From Litchfieldella anticariensis FP35 = DSM 16096 (GTDB lineage Bacteria > Pseudomonadota > Gammaproteobacteria > Pseudomonadales > Halomonadaceae), in contig NZ_KE332395.1 of NCBI RefSeq assembly GCF_000409775.1, forward strand, positions 1 to 64,000: 64,000 nucleotides of DNA, written 5' to 3'. The position numbers and the translations under genes are program-made. Below are positions 1 through 8,929 of this stretch, one piece after another. The notes beneath the pieces are model-generated. The model was not told where the DNA came from. It saw nothing but the letters and a program-made list of their open reading frames with translations, and did no database searches. Each line of letters starts with the position of its first letter. The first letter of the stretch is position 1.

Positions 1-126
1 CACCGCCAACAACGTGTGCCCGTCGTCAGCAGCGGATGCGTACTCTACGGATTCATCGGGTTTCCTGCAAGTGTTTTTTGACACCATGATGCCAAAAAGA
101 TGGCAAAGGAAAAGCCCCTCTCTCAC
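1..126. other. downstream flank of dld, no gene seen
   Basis: This stretch follows the stop codon of the minus-strand lactate dehydrogenase gene. I see no convincing coding sequence. A weak hairpin (TGCCA with TGGCA around a T-rich loop, near positions 90-106) read on the minus strand could help termination, but it is too weak to call. Confidence 0.4.
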
Positions 127-3018
127 TCATGCCTCTGAGACCCTCTCTTTCCGCTCAACGACTTCCTTTGAGCGACTAACCCGATCGACCAGTGAGAGGA
201 TCGAACGATAGGGAATACCACCATGCAGTGACAGGCCGATTTCGCAGGTGCGCGAGTTGGAATAGCCGGCCACGCACCCCTTCACTTGATGGGCCAGCCC
301 TTGCAGTGCCGAGGCATTGAGTTCCGGCGTGGAAAAGCCCTTGTCACCGGCAAAACCGCAACAGGTGATCCCCGCGGGTACCACTACATTGGTGGAACAG
401 GCTTTGGCCAAGGCCAGAAACTTGTCGGTCAACCCCATGCGCGTACTGGAGCAAGTCACATGAACGGCAATGCACTCGTCCACCGGTGTAATTTCCAGCC
501 TCGGCAACAAGTGATCATGGGCAAAGTTCACCGGCTCCATCAGTACCAGGCGCTCGTCCAGGGTCTCTCTCATACGCAAAGTACATGGGCTAGTATCACA
601 CAGCACCGGGTAGCGTCCGTTCTGGCTGGCGGCCAGCAATTCGCGGTTGAGTTCCCGCGCCTTGTGGTCGGCCTCGCCAAACTGCCCTTTGGACTGAAAG
701 GCCATACCACAGCACAGATGTCCCGGCATGGCCGGAATGATGACCTCGAATCCCGCCTTGTCGAGCAATGCCAGCGTCAACTCCATTACCGAACGCGATT
801 CCTGATCGTCGCGATTGGCACCGAAAACTCGGGTGGCGCATGACGGCATATAGACGACCTTGTCACGTATACGGTCATCCCTGTTCACAGACCGTTTCAA
901 CACCTTGACCGAGGCAGCCCGGGGCATGCTTGGCAGCCATTGCGGCAACCGCTCTCCACTAAGTTTGCGCAAGGTCTGACTGACTTTGATCAAACCTTTG
1001 TCACCAAGCACGGCCTGTCCGAATGCTGCCATGTTGAGAGCTCCGCGGCCGAAGCGTGTGGTTCCGGAGAAATGCCGTCCCACCAGGCGCGCCACACCAG
1101 CCTTGCCAACATTGCGTTCCCGGCGCAGGCTGCGAATCAGGTCACCGGTATTGATGCTCACCGGACATTGGGTGGCACAAAGCCCATCGGCGGCACAGGT
1201 TTCGTCGCCCTGATACCGGTAATCACTCCAGAGCTGCTCGATACGCGCCTTATCGTCGTCGTTTGCCTGTTCGCCCAACGCTTCGAGTCGTGCCAGCTCA
1301 CGGCGAATCACGATACGTTGACGCGGGGTGAGCGTCAGATCCCGCGACGGACAAACCGGCTCGCAGAAACCACACTCAATGCACTTATCCACTAATGGAT
1401 CGGCAGCCGGTAGCGGCTTGAGATTTTCTAGGTGCAAGGTCGGGTTGCGGCTCAGGATCACCTCGGGATTGAGCAGATTCTCGGGGTCGAACAGTGCCTT
1501 GATGCGCCACATCAAGGCATAGGCATCAGCCCCCCACTCGAGCTCCACATAGGGCGCCATATTGCGTCCGGTTCCGTGTTCGGCCTTGAGCGAGCCGCCG
1601 TATTCGACTCCCACCAGTTGGGCAACCTCATTCATCAATGCCTGGTAGCGTTCGATCTCTCCTGGTTTCTCGAAACCTTGTGGAAAAACGAAGTGCAGGT
1701 TGCCTTCCAGCGCGTGCCCGAACAGGATGGCATCCTGATAGCCATGCTTGTGAAACACCTCGGTGAGCGCCAACACGCCTTCATCGAGTCGCTCGATGGG
1801 AAACGCTACGTCCTCGATGACCACCGTGGTGCCAGTTTCACGTATCGCGCCCACTGCAGGGAACAACCCCTTGCGAATCTTCCAATACAGCTCGTAGGTT
1901 GGCTGATCACGGGTGAAAGTCAGCGGCTCCAAGGTCTTGAGGCCTTCCAGGGCAGCATGGACCTGCGCTTCCCGCGACTCGAGTTCTGCTTCGTCATCGC
2001 CACGCACGTCGATCAGCAGCGCCGCCGTCCCCTCTGGCAAGGTCTTCAGTACCTCCGGCATGCCTGGCTTGTCCTGCACTGAGCACAGTGCAGCACGGTC
2101 CATCAACTCGACGGCAGAAACTAGTGTCTTCTTGAGTGCAATGGTGGCACGGCAGGTGGTGGCCATGTCTGGAAAGAAGGCCAAGGCAGCAGCCTTGACC
2201 GGCTCATCGGGCACGGTGTCGTAGGTAATCGAGCTGATGAAGCCCAACGTCCCCTCGGAGCCGATCATCAGGTGTTTGAGGATCTCAATGCCATCAGTGA
2301 AATCGACCAGGCTGTTCAAGGCATAGCCAGTCGTGTTCTTGAGCCGGTACTTATGACGAATCTTGTCGGCCAGTACGGGATTGGCCAGCGTCTCGCGCGA
2401 CAACCGCTCGAGCGCCTCCAGCAACTCACCATGTGAACGCCGGAAGGCTTCGCGACTGGAGGAATCGGCAGTATCCAGCACGGCACCATCAGCCAGGATC
2501 ACCCGAATATCGCGCAACGTGCGATAGCTGTTCTGGGCCGTGCCACAACACATGCCCGAGGCGTTGTTGGCGGCGATGCCACCGATCATACAACTATTTA
2601 TCGAGGCGGGATCGGGCCCGATCTTGCGCTTGAAGGGAACCAGCAACTGGTTAGCCCGCGCGCCGATCACGCCGGGTTGCAGCTTGATCGCCGCCCCATC
2701 GTCGAGAATCTCGTGGCCACGCCAGGCTCGACTCAACAGGATCAGTACCGAATCGGTCACTGCCTGACCCGACAACGAGGTACCAGCAGCCCGGAAGGTT
2801 ACCGGCAAGCCACGGGTATGGCATTCGGCCAGTGTAAGAATAAGCTCGGCCTCACTTTCGACTCGCACGATCAACTGTGGAATCAAACGATAGAAACTGG
2901 CATCAGTGCCATAAGCCAAGGTACGCAGCGGGTCGTCGATAAGCCGTTCGCTGGGGATCGATGCCGCCAGAGCCGTCTTGAGTTCGTGATAGGCTCGGGG
3001 GTGTCCGGATACGCTCAT
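127..3018 (-). CDS. dld: FAD/4Fe-4S D-lactate dehydrogenase (Dld-II type)
   Basis: A 963-residue membrane-associated flavo-iron-sulfur dehydrogenase, most likely oxidising D-lactate to pyruvate and passing electrons to quinone. The first half looks like a FAD_binding_4 domain followed by the FAD-oxidase C-terminal domain. Two ferredoxin-like clusters follow: CIECGFCEPVCP near residue 546 and CAADGLCATQCP near 606. The last third is a CCG domain pair (HLCCGM near 766, ITCCGF near 885). This layout and length match the Dld-II family. Its ATG overlaps the lutC stop by 4 bases (ATGA), so it is the last gene of the lut operon. Glycolate or 2-hydroxyglutarate dehydrogenases share the architecture, so the exact 2-hydroxyacid is inferred from context. 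Confidence 0.85.
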   Translation of the reverse strand: MSVSGHPRAYHELKTALAASIPSERLIDDPLRTLAYGTDASFYRLIPQLIVRVESEAELILTLAECHTRGLPVTFRAAGTSLSGQAVTDSVLILLSRAWRGHEILDDGAAIKLQPGVIGARANQLLVPFKRKIGPDPASINSCMIGGIAANNASGMCCGTAQNSYRTLRDIRVILADGAVLDTADSSSREAFRRSHGELLEALERLSRETLANPVLADKIRHKYRLKNTTGYALNSLVDFTDGIEILKHLMIGSEGTLGFISSITYDTVPDEPVKAAALAFFPDMATTCRATIALKKTLVSAVELMDRAALCSVQDKPGMPEVLKTLPEGTAALLIDVRGDDEAELESREAQVHAALEGLKTLEPLTFTRDQPTYELYWKIRKGLFPAVGAIRETGTTVVIEDVAFPIERLDEGVLALTEVFHKHGYQDAILFGHALEGNLHFVFPQGFEKPGEIERYQALMNEVAQLVGVEYGGSLKAEHGTGRNMAPYVELEWGADAYALMWRIKALFDPENLLNPEVILSRNPTLHLENLKPLPAADPLVDKCIECGFCEPVCPSRDLTLTPRQRIVIRRELARLEALGEQANDDDKARIEQLWSDYRYQGDETCAADGLCATQCPVSINTGDLIRSLRRERNVGKAGVARLVGRHFSGTTRFGRGALNMAAFGQAVLGDKGLIKVSQTLRKLSGERLPQWLPSMPRAASVKVLKRSVNRDDRIRDKVVYMPSCATRVFGANRDDQESRSVMELTLALLDKAGFEVIIPAMPGHLCCGMAFQSKGQFGEADHKARELNRELLAASQNGRYPVLCDTSPCTLRMRETLDERLVLMEPVNFAHDHLLPRLEITPVDECIAVHVTCSSTRMGLTDKFLALAKACSTNVVVPAGITCCGFAGDKGFSTPELNASALQGLAHQVKGCVAGYSNSRTCEIGLSLHGGIPYRSILSLVDRVSRSKEVVERKERVSEA

Positions 3019-3683
3019 GTGGCCTCCCGCTGGTGGCGAATCAGCACTACCAGCTCACGCGGCCCATGCACCCCATAGGCCAGGGTCTGCTCGATATCGG
3101 CAGTCTTGCTGGGCCCGGAGATCAACAATGCGTTGGTGGGCATGCCGCCAGCCCAGCCATGCGTCTCGATCACATCGAAGAAGGTGTCCTCGATGGCATC
3201 GGCATCGAGGACCGCGATATGGACCGGCGGTACCAGGCTGATCAGACGCGGCTCGTCGGGGCTCGGCCACAGCCACAGGCTGCCGGTTTCGGCGATGGCA
3301 CCGCCGGTCGAGGTCAGGCCGGCATCCACCGTTTCGAACTGCTCTCGCTTCCAGTCTTCGATATCACGATCGACATCGACCAACTCGACACCTTGATTCC
3401 TTAGCGCCGTTCGGGCCGCTACCGGTACTGGATGCTCATGCCCCAGCGCCAACCGACGAATCGATTTGGCAGCCAGCAACTCGATCAAGCGCTTTGTCCA
3501 TTCAGCATGGGTAGTATGAATTACTTCGCCATGCACCGAGGTAATCAGCCGCTCAAAGCGCTCGAGGCGCTCTTGTGGGCTCCAGCCTCGACCCGTCACC
3601 ACAGTGAAATCGCTTTGCGGCGCCTGCAAGGGGCCATCGCTACGTTCACGCAAGCGCTTGAGGATAATTTCGCGAGCACTCAT
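3015..3683 (-). CDS. lutC: LutC, LUD-domain lactate oxidation subunit
   Basis: A 222-residue protein of the LutC/YkgG family, part of the LutABC complex that oxidises L-lactate to pyruvate. I place the start at 3683 because the family begins MSAREIILKRL-like and this ATG overlaps the lutB stop by 4 bases; the upstream in-frame extension reads like antisense-frame noise. The C-terminal half holds the family's G-x-x-x-T-(G)G-A-I-A-E-T-G-S pattern (TSTGGAIAETGSLWLWPS), which is shared with LutB. It sits between lutB and dld with 4-base overlaps on both sides, implying translational coupling. Confidence 0.9.
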   Translation of the reverse strand: MSAREIILKRLRERSDGPLQAPQSDFTVVTGRGWSPQERLERFERLITSVHGEVIHTTHAEWTKRLIELLAAKSIRRLALGHEHPVPVAARTALRNQGVELVDVDRDIEDWKREQFETVDAGLTSTGGAIAETGSLWLWPSPDEPRLISLVPPVHIAVLDADAIEDTFFDVIETHGWAGGMPTNALLISGPSKTADIEQTLAYGVHGPRELVVLIRHQREAT

Positions 3684-5131
3684 GACCGTCCCTCTCCAGC
3701 CAGCTCCTCCCGGTGTGCTTTGACCAGGGCATGCAGCGAGACCTTGGCTGGCTTGGGAGCGGTTCGATACTCGGTCCAAGGGCCCAGCTTGGCCGGTGTT
3801 AAAGCACGCAGCTTGCCGGCGATCACCGTGCTGCCACGCCAGGCAGCGGGATGGGTAGCCAACCACTGCCAGCCTTTCCAGGCCAGCAGTTCTTTGCGCG
3901 ACCGCTTGACCCCGGCACCAGGTACATTACCGCGGCCCTCACCGACAGATTCCTTGCGTAACCGCACCAGCAAGTCAGGGATTGGAATCTTCACAGGACA
4001 TACCTCACCACAGGCACCGCATAGGCTCGATGCAGTGGGCAGATCCTTGGTTGCCTCCAGCCCCAGCATGTGCGGCATCAGGATCTTGCCAATGGGACCA
4101 GGGTAGGTGGTGCCGTAGGTATGGCCGCCAACACGGGTATACACCGGGCAGTGATTCATGCATGCCCCGCAGCGGATACAACGTAGCGTGTCGAGCAATT
4201 CATTGTCTTGATAGATGCCAGAACGGCCGTTATCGACCAGCACCAGGTGGACTTCCTCGGGGCCATCATGCTCACCGGGCTTTCGCGGCGAGCTGATCAT
4301 ATTGAAATAGGTGGTGACATGCTGGCCGGTCGCCGAGCGAGTCAACAACGCATAGAGCGGCGGAACATCGCGCAGATGTTCGACCACTTTCTCGATGCCA
4401 GTGACGGCGATATGCACCGGAGGCACCGTGGTGGTCATGCGCCCGTTACCTTCGTTTTCCACCAGGCACAAGGTACCAGTCTCGGCCACCGCAAAGTTGA
4501 CTCCCGATATCCCCACGTCAGCGGCCATGAACCGCTCACGCAACTGAGCGCGAGCGGCAGCGGTCATGTAGTCGACGTCACGAGTTCGCTCGGTCCCCGT
4601 CTTGTCGTGTAGGATCTCGGAGATCTCGTCGGTATTGAGGTGTATCGCCGGCATGATGATATGCGAGGGGGTCTGTTCGTTGAGCTGTACCAGATACTCA
4701 CCGAGATCTGACTCCAGCGCTTCGATTCCCGCCTCTTCAAGATGCGCGTTGAGGTGCATCTCCTCAGACACCATTGACTTGCCCTTGATCACCGACTTGG
4801 CGCCGCGTGCCTCGCACAGCTCACGAATGATCCGGCATGCTGCCTCACCATTTTCTGCCCAGTGCACACGGATACCGTTGGCCTGGCAGTTGGCTTCCAG
4901 TTGTTCAAGCAGATCGGGCAACTTGGCCAGTGCGCGCAGACGAATATTGGCCCCCAACTCACGCAATGCCTCCAGGTCCCAATCACTGAACACGTCCCGG
5001 CGCTTGGTTATCAGCCCATCCATGGCACGCCGGAAGTTGGCCCGGATTTGCGGATCATCCAGCGCCTCATGGGCCTGACGATGAAATGCCTGAGGTGTAT
5101 AGGTCTGTGGGATAAAATGCTGCACGCTCAT
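3680..5131 (-). CDS. lutB: LutB, iron-sulfur lactate oxidation subunit
   Basis: A 483-residue protein of the LutB/YkgF family. The N-terminal two thirds form the LUD domain (GVNFAVAETGTLCLVENEGN). They are followed by two 4Fe-4S binding motifs, CIRCGACMNHCP near residue 315 and CGACGEVCP near 368. It would carry electrons from lactate within LutABC at the cytoplasmic membrane. I chose the ATG at 5131 because it overlaps the lutA stop by 4 bases and begins with the family's conserved region; an open extension of 32 residues upstream overlaps lutA in another frame. A GGAGG-like site lies just upstream within lutA. Confidence 0.92.
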   Translation of the reverse strand: MSVQHFIPQTYTPQAFHRQAHEALDDPQIRANFRRAMDGLITKRRDVFSDWDLEALRELGANIRLRALAKLPDLLEQLEANCQANGIRVHWAENGEAACRIIRELCEARGAKSVIKGKSMVSEEMHLNAHLEEAGIEALESDLGEYLVQLNEQTPSHIIMPAIHLNTDEISEILHDKTGTERTRDVDYMTAAARAQLRERFMAADVGISGVNFAVAETGTLCLVENEGNGRMTTTVPPVHIAVTGIEKVVEHLRDVPPLYALLTRSATGQHVTTYFNMISSPRKPGEHDGPEEVHLVLVDNGRSGIYQDNELLDTLRCIRCGACMNHCPVYTRVGGHTYGTTYPGPIGKILMPHMLGLEATKDLPTASSLCGACGEVCPVKIPIPDLLVRLRKESVGEGRGNVPGAGVKRSRKELLAWKGWQWLATHPAAWRGSTVIAGKLRALTPAKLGPWTEYRTAPKPAKVSLHALVKAHREELAGEGRS

Positions 5132-5880
5132 GAGGTCCTCCGCCACAGATAGGAGGCAATATGCTCTCCTCGCACTGCCTTCTTCTGATGTTCGAAGCGC
5201 CCCGCAATATTCATCAGGCAGCCGCAATCGGAAGTGACAAAGTGCTCGGCACCGGCCGCTTCAATGGCTTGGGTCTTGTCTTCGACCATGGCAGCGGAAA
5301 TCTCTGGATGACGTACTGCAAACGTACCACCGAAACCACAGCACTCCGCAGCACGCACCTGCTCCACCAATTCGACTTGGCCGAGTTGGGCCAGCAGCGC
5401 GGGACCTGTCTCTGCCAATCCCATCTCACGGCGTGCACTGCACGAAGTATGCATGGCCACTTTCTGTGGCTCTCCCTTGTCGGCGAACTTGACGTGACAG
5501 ACATGCACCAGGAATTCGGTCAATTCATAGATTCGCTCAGCGATGTCTCGAGCCTGGGCTTCGCGAGGCGTACCGGCAAACAACTGCGGGTAGTGAGTTC
5601 GCATCATGCCGCCACAAGAGCCCGAGGGCACGATGATCGGCCAGGAGTCGGGGAACAAATCGAGCTGGGCAGCCGCCACGGCGCGTGCCTCATCATGATA
5701 GCCGGAGGTGTATGCTGCCTGGCCACAGCAGGTCTGATCGTCAGGAAACACTACCTCGATCCCCTCGCGCTCAAGCAAACGAATCCCATCGAGTCCCGCC
5801 TGTGGGTAAAACATGTCGATTAGACAGGTACCGAAGAAATAGACCTTCTCCGGCTTCGGAGGGTAGAGCTTGACTGACAT
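5128..5880 (-). CDS. lutA: LutA, CCG-domain lactate oxidation subunit
   Basis: A 250-residue protein of the LutA/YkgE family. It contains two cysteine-rich CCG domains (CCGQAAYTSGYHDEA in the first half, CCGFGGTF in the second, with SCGGM and SCSARREMGL between) that bind iron-sulfur or heterodisulfide-like centres. It is the first gene of the lutA-lutB-lutC-dld operon. The start at 5880 (a second ATG lies one codon upstream) is preceded by an AGGAG-like site; the longer open frame to 5967 runs into the operator and is not expected to be translated. Its promoter region carries a palindromic repressor site at 5952-5970. Confidence 0.92.
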   Translation of the reverse strand: MSVKLYPPKPEKVYFFGTCLIDMFYPQAGLDGIRLLEREGIEVVFPDDQTCCGQAAYTSGYHDEARAVAAAQLDLFPDSWPIIVPSGSCGGMMRTHYPQLFAGTPREAQARDIAERIYELTEFLVHVCHVKFADKGEPQKVAMHTSCSARREMGLAETGPALLAQLGQVELVEQVRAAECCGFGGTFAVRHPEISAAMVEDKTQAIEAAGAEHFVTSDCGCLMNIAGRFEHQKKAVRGEHIASYLWRRTS

Positions 5881-5951
5881 CATTATGGTTCTCCTCGGCT
5901 CGCGACCCTCGCCCGGCAGGCTTTCCGACTCAACCGGACCATCACGATGGT

Positions 5952-5970
5952 AAATTGGTTTTACCAATTT
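5952..5970. promoter_or_regulatory. LldR/PdhR-type operator for the lut operon
   Basis: A perfect 19-bp inverted repeat, AAATTGGTAAAACCAATTT on the minus strand (8-bp arms, 3-bp spacer). It has the AATTGGT-N3-ACCAATT form known for LldR and PdhR GntR-family repressors. It lies 72-90 bases upstream of the lutA start, just downstream of a candidate promoter, so bound repressor would block transcription of lutABC-dld. Confidence 0.8.
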
Positions 5971-5987
5971 ACAGATAGCATTGATGC

Positions 5988-6017
5988 ACCTTAGGAGGCT
6001 CTAGCAAGAAGTGTCAA
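5988..6017 (-). promoter_or_regulatory. candidate sigma-70 promoter of the lut operon
   Basis: On the minus strand a perfect TTGACA (6017-6012) is followed after 18 bases by TAAGGT (5993-5988), a modest -10. Transcription would start near 5981, immediately upstream of the palindromic operator. Recognition is by eye only. Confidence 0.4.
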
Positions 6018-6124
6018 ATACAACTTGCAAGTTTTCCCAATATCACAGCTTATACTTTGGTATCGTCTAGCAGGAATCGGGCATAAGTCACTGAAAACCA
6101 CCTCTTGCATGCACACCGACAAAA

Positions 6125-6154
6125 TTGTGCATCGAGTGCAATATCGCCTAGAAT
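6125..6154 (+). promoter_or_regulatory. candidate promoter of lldR-dctBD
   Basis: TTGTGC (6125-6130) and TAGAAT (6149-6154) are spaced by 18 bases on the plus strand. The second LldR-type operator begins inside the -10 element, which would make the regulator operon autorepressed. Weak -35, so confidence is limited. Confidence 0.35.
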
Positions 6155-6168
6155 TGGTAATACCAATT
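6152..6168. promoter_or_regulatory. second LldR/PdhR-type operator
   Basis: A 17-bp inverted repeat, AATTGGTATTACCAATT on the minus strand, with 7-bp arms identical to those of the site at 5952-5970. It lies 79 bases upstream of the regulator gene and overlaps its candidate -10 box. Two matching sites, one per divergent operon and about 200 bases apart, would allow coordinate repression or looping. Confidence 0.8.
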
Positions 6169-6246
6169 ACCAATGGGCGTCCGGCATGGCTTTTTGGCAC
6201 AATCCTTCACACCCGCTGCCAACGTCCGCTTGCATGAGAAACCGCC

Positions 6247-7023
6247 ATGGCCTATCAACCCGTTCGCCAACCCCGTATCGCCGATGTTATCACCGAACGT
6301 CTCGAGGCGATGATTCTCGAGGGCAGCCTCAAGCCTGGCCAACGACTACCGCCGGAACGGGCGTTGTCCGAACGCTTTGGTGTCTCGCGACCATCACTTC
6401 GCGAAGCCATCCAGAAGCTCGCTGCCCGAGGACTGTTGACCAGTCGCCAGGGTGGGGGCACCTATGTGACCGAGGAGCTCAATGCCCGTTACAATGATCC
6501 GTTGCTGGACATGCTTCCTCGTCACAAGGAGTTTCATCTCGACTTGCTGGAATTCCGTGATGCCATGGAAGGCATTTCCGCCTATTATGCCGCGCTCCGT
6601 TCCACGCCAGCCGACAGAGCGATGTTGATCGAACGCTTCGAGGAACTGGAAGCCAGTTTCGCGGGGCGAGACCCGACCCTGGAGGCCAAGGCCGATGCTG
6701 CCTTTCACCTGGCCATTGCCGAGTCCGCGCATAACGTGCTGCTGCTGCATACCATCCGTGGCATCTTTCACTTGTTGGAAAAGAGCATCGTCGACAACTT
6801 GGCCCACCTGTTCGAGAAACCCGACTCGCGCCCTCGCTTGATGGATCAGCACCGTGCGCTGCTCGATGCCATTCTCGAAGGCCGTCCTGAAGATGCTCGC
6901 GCTCGAGCCCACGAGCACTTGGTGTTCGTCGAAGAAGAACTGCTGGAGATGGAGCGTGCCGAAACGCGAGCCCAACGCGCCCTGCGCCGCGCCCAAGCCA
7001 TGCCCGAACGTGCTGGTGGCTAA
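6247..7023 (+). CDS. lldR: GntR-family (FadR subfamily) regulator, LldR/PdhR-like
   Basis: A 258-residue transcription factor. The N-terminal winged helix (residues about 8-75) contains the GntR signature RLPPERALSERFGVSRPSLREAI and the wing RQGGGTYV. The rest is an FCD ligand-binding domain with the usual Asp/His positions (FRDAMEGISAYYAALRS, FHLAIAESAHN, HRALLDAILEG). The DNA-binding half is very close in style to PdhR, which recognises the same ATTGGT-N3-ACCAAT type of site found upstream. Because it faces lutABC-dld I read it as the lactate-responsive repressor (LldR); a pyruvate-responsive PdhR is the alternative. Its 3' end overlaps the sensor kinase gene by 8 bases. Confidence 0.85.
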   Translation: MAYQPVRQPRIADVITERLEAMILEGSLKPGQRLPPERALSERFGVSRPSLREAIQKLAARGLLTSRQGGGTYVTEELNARYNDPLLDMLPRHKEFHLDLLEFRDAMEGISAYYAALRSTPADRAMLIERFEELEASFAGRDPTLEAKADAAFHLAIAESAHNVLLLHTIRGIFHLLEKSIVDNLAHLFEKPDSRPRLMDQHRALLDAILEGRPEDARARAHEHLVFVEEELLEMERAETRAQRALRRAQAMPERAGG

Positions 7024-8929
7024 GCTCAGCTCTCGAGCGCGAACATGGCGCCTGTGGCTCCTGCTTCTGGTGCCGCTGGGTTTCGTCGTGGTCGTCTGGC
7101 AGTCAGCGCTAGTGGCACGCGACCAAGCCTTGCAGACCCTGCGCAGCGAGGCAGAGAACGAGCTTCGCCTGTCAGCGGCAGGTCTTGAAGGTCATTTATC
7201 ACGTCATGACTATCTGCCCGAACTACTGGCCTCCCGAGAGGTTGTGCAACGTTTCCTGGTATCACCCGAGCAACAGGACCCGATGCCGGTCAATCTGCTG
7301 CTCGACCATTTCCGTGAGACCGCCGATGTCTCGGACATCTATTTGCTAGACCGCGATGCCAATACGCTGGCAGCCAGCAACTGGTATCTACCCAATACCT
7401 TCATCGGCCAGAACTACGCGTTTCGCAGCTACTACCAGGATGCCATCGCCGGTCGCCAGGGTCGCTTCCATGGCCTGGGCGTACAATCGATGGAGCGTGG
7501 CTACTATTTTTCCGCCCCGGTGATGCTGGATGACGGCAATCACGATCCCGACGGCGTGATGGTGGTCAAGGTCCTGCTCGATACCGTCGAAGACAGCTGG
7601 GCAGACCAAAGCGCTGAGCTGTTGGTCACCGACCAGGACGATATCATCTTCATGGCCAGCCGCCCCGAACTGCGCCTGACAGCGCTTTCCTCCCTTTCCG
7701 ACTCAGAGCGAGAGGCACTGCTTGCCACCCGCCGCTATGCCGACGAACCACTCCCACCGTCAGGAATCAAGGTTCTCGAGACACGTCGCGACCAGAGCCT
7801 GCTGGTCAGTTTTTCCCAGGGCCCACTGAAAGGCGAAGAATACTTGCTACTGACACGCTCCCTACCCGAGTTCGGCTGGAATATGCACATCCTCAAGCCC
7901 CAACTTCCGGTACGCCGCGCGCAGTGGCAGGCGGCACTATTGGCCGGCGGATTCTTCAGTGTGGCGCTGTTCGCCGGCGGCTTCGGTTGGCAACGATTAC
8001 GCCTGCGACGCGAGCGCGAGCAGTTTGCCGAGCGTGAACGTCAGACTCTGGCCCGGGCTCGCGATGAGTTAGAGCTCAATGTCGAACGTCGAACCCGCGA
8101 CCTGGTAGACTCCAACCGGCGCCTTTCCGCCGAGATTGAAGAGCGACGGCGAGCTGAAGCCAACTTACGCCAGACCCGCGATGAACTGGTCCAGGCCGCC
8201 AAACTGGCTGTACTCGGACAACTCGCCGCCGGCATCAACCACGAACTCAACCAGCCATTGGCAGCGATTCGAGCCTACGCCGAAAACGCGCGAACCTTTC
8301 TCGCCCGCAACCGGCTGGAAACGGTTGATGCCAATCTCGAGCAGGTCGTCGAGTTGACCGCACGCATGGCCGAGATCAGCGCTCAGCTCAAGCAGTTCTC
8401 CCGCAAGAGTGGTGACAATCTGACCGCGGTATCGGTCCCTGCTTGCTTCGATTATGCCTTGCGCCTGTACCAGACACGCCTGAGCGCAGCCGGCGTTGTG
8501 GTCGAGCGTCACTGGCCCGATCAGGACGTCTGGGTGCGCGCTGATCTAGTACGCCTCGAACAGGTCATGGTCAACCTGATCGGCAACGCCTTGCAGGCCA
8601 TGAGCGACACGACGGAGCCACATCTGGCACTCAGCATCACGCCACACGATCATGAAGTGCACATCAGTGTGGCTGACAACGGTCCCGGCATCGCCGAAGA
8701 ACATCTCAAACGTATTTTCGAACCCTTCTTCACCACCAAGTCATCCGGTACCGGGCTTGGCTTAGGCCTGTCGATCTCGTCGCGTATCATCGATGACCTC
8801 GGTGGACACCTCGAAGCCAGCAACCAACCCGGTAGTGGCGCTTGCTTCACTATCATCTTGCCCACCAGTCCCGAGACTGTCATAACCTCCGTTCATCGCG
8901 ACGCCCAGGAGTCCCGCCCTCATGCATGA
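7016..8929 (+). CDS. dctB: DctB-type sensor histidine kinase
   Basis: A membrane sensor kinase of about 637 residues, similar in layout to DctB of C4-dicarboxylate systems. Transmembrane helix 1 is near residues 12-31. A periplasmic sensing domain of about 270 residues follows, then helix 2 near 303-324, a coiled coil, the HisKA box with phospho-acceptor His near 409 (GINHELNQPLAA) and a GHKL ATPase domain (NLIGNALQAM, DNGPGI, GTGLGLGLSIS). The start is uncertain: no ATG is available, so I chose the GTG at 7016, which overlaps the lldR stop by 8 bases; a GTG at 7010 is also possible. Being co-transcribed with lldR it may sense lactate or a related acid rather than succinate. Confidence 0.8.
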   Translation: MAKLSSRARTWRLWLLLLVPLGFVVVVWQSALVARDQALQTLRSEAENELRLSAAGLEGHLSRHDYLPELLASREVVQRFLVSPEQQDPMPVNLLLDHFRETADVSDIYLLDRDANTLAASNWYLPNTFIGQNYAFRSYYQDAIAGRQGRFHGLGVQSMERGYYFSAPVMLDDGNHDPDGVMVVKVLLDTVEDSWADQSAELLVTDQDDIIFMASRPELRLTALSSLSDSEREALLATRRYADEPLPPSGIKVLETRRDQSLLVSFSQGPLKGEEYLLLTRSLPEFGWNMHILKPQLPVRRAQWQAALLAGGFFSVALFAGGFGWQRLRLRREREQFAERERQTLARARDELELNVERRTRDLVDSNRRLSAEIEERRRAEANLRQTRDELVQAAKLAVLGQLAAGINHELNQPLAAIRAYAENARTFLARNRLETVDANLEQVVELTARMAEISAQLKQFSRKSGDNLTAVSVPACFDYALRLYQTRLSAAGVVVERHWPDQDVWVRADLVRLEQVMVNLIGNALQAMSDTTEPHLALSITPHDHEVHISVADNGPGIAEEHLKRIFEPFFTTKSSGTGLGLGLSISSRIIDDLGGHLEASNQPGSGACFTIILPTSPETVITSVHRDAQESRPHA

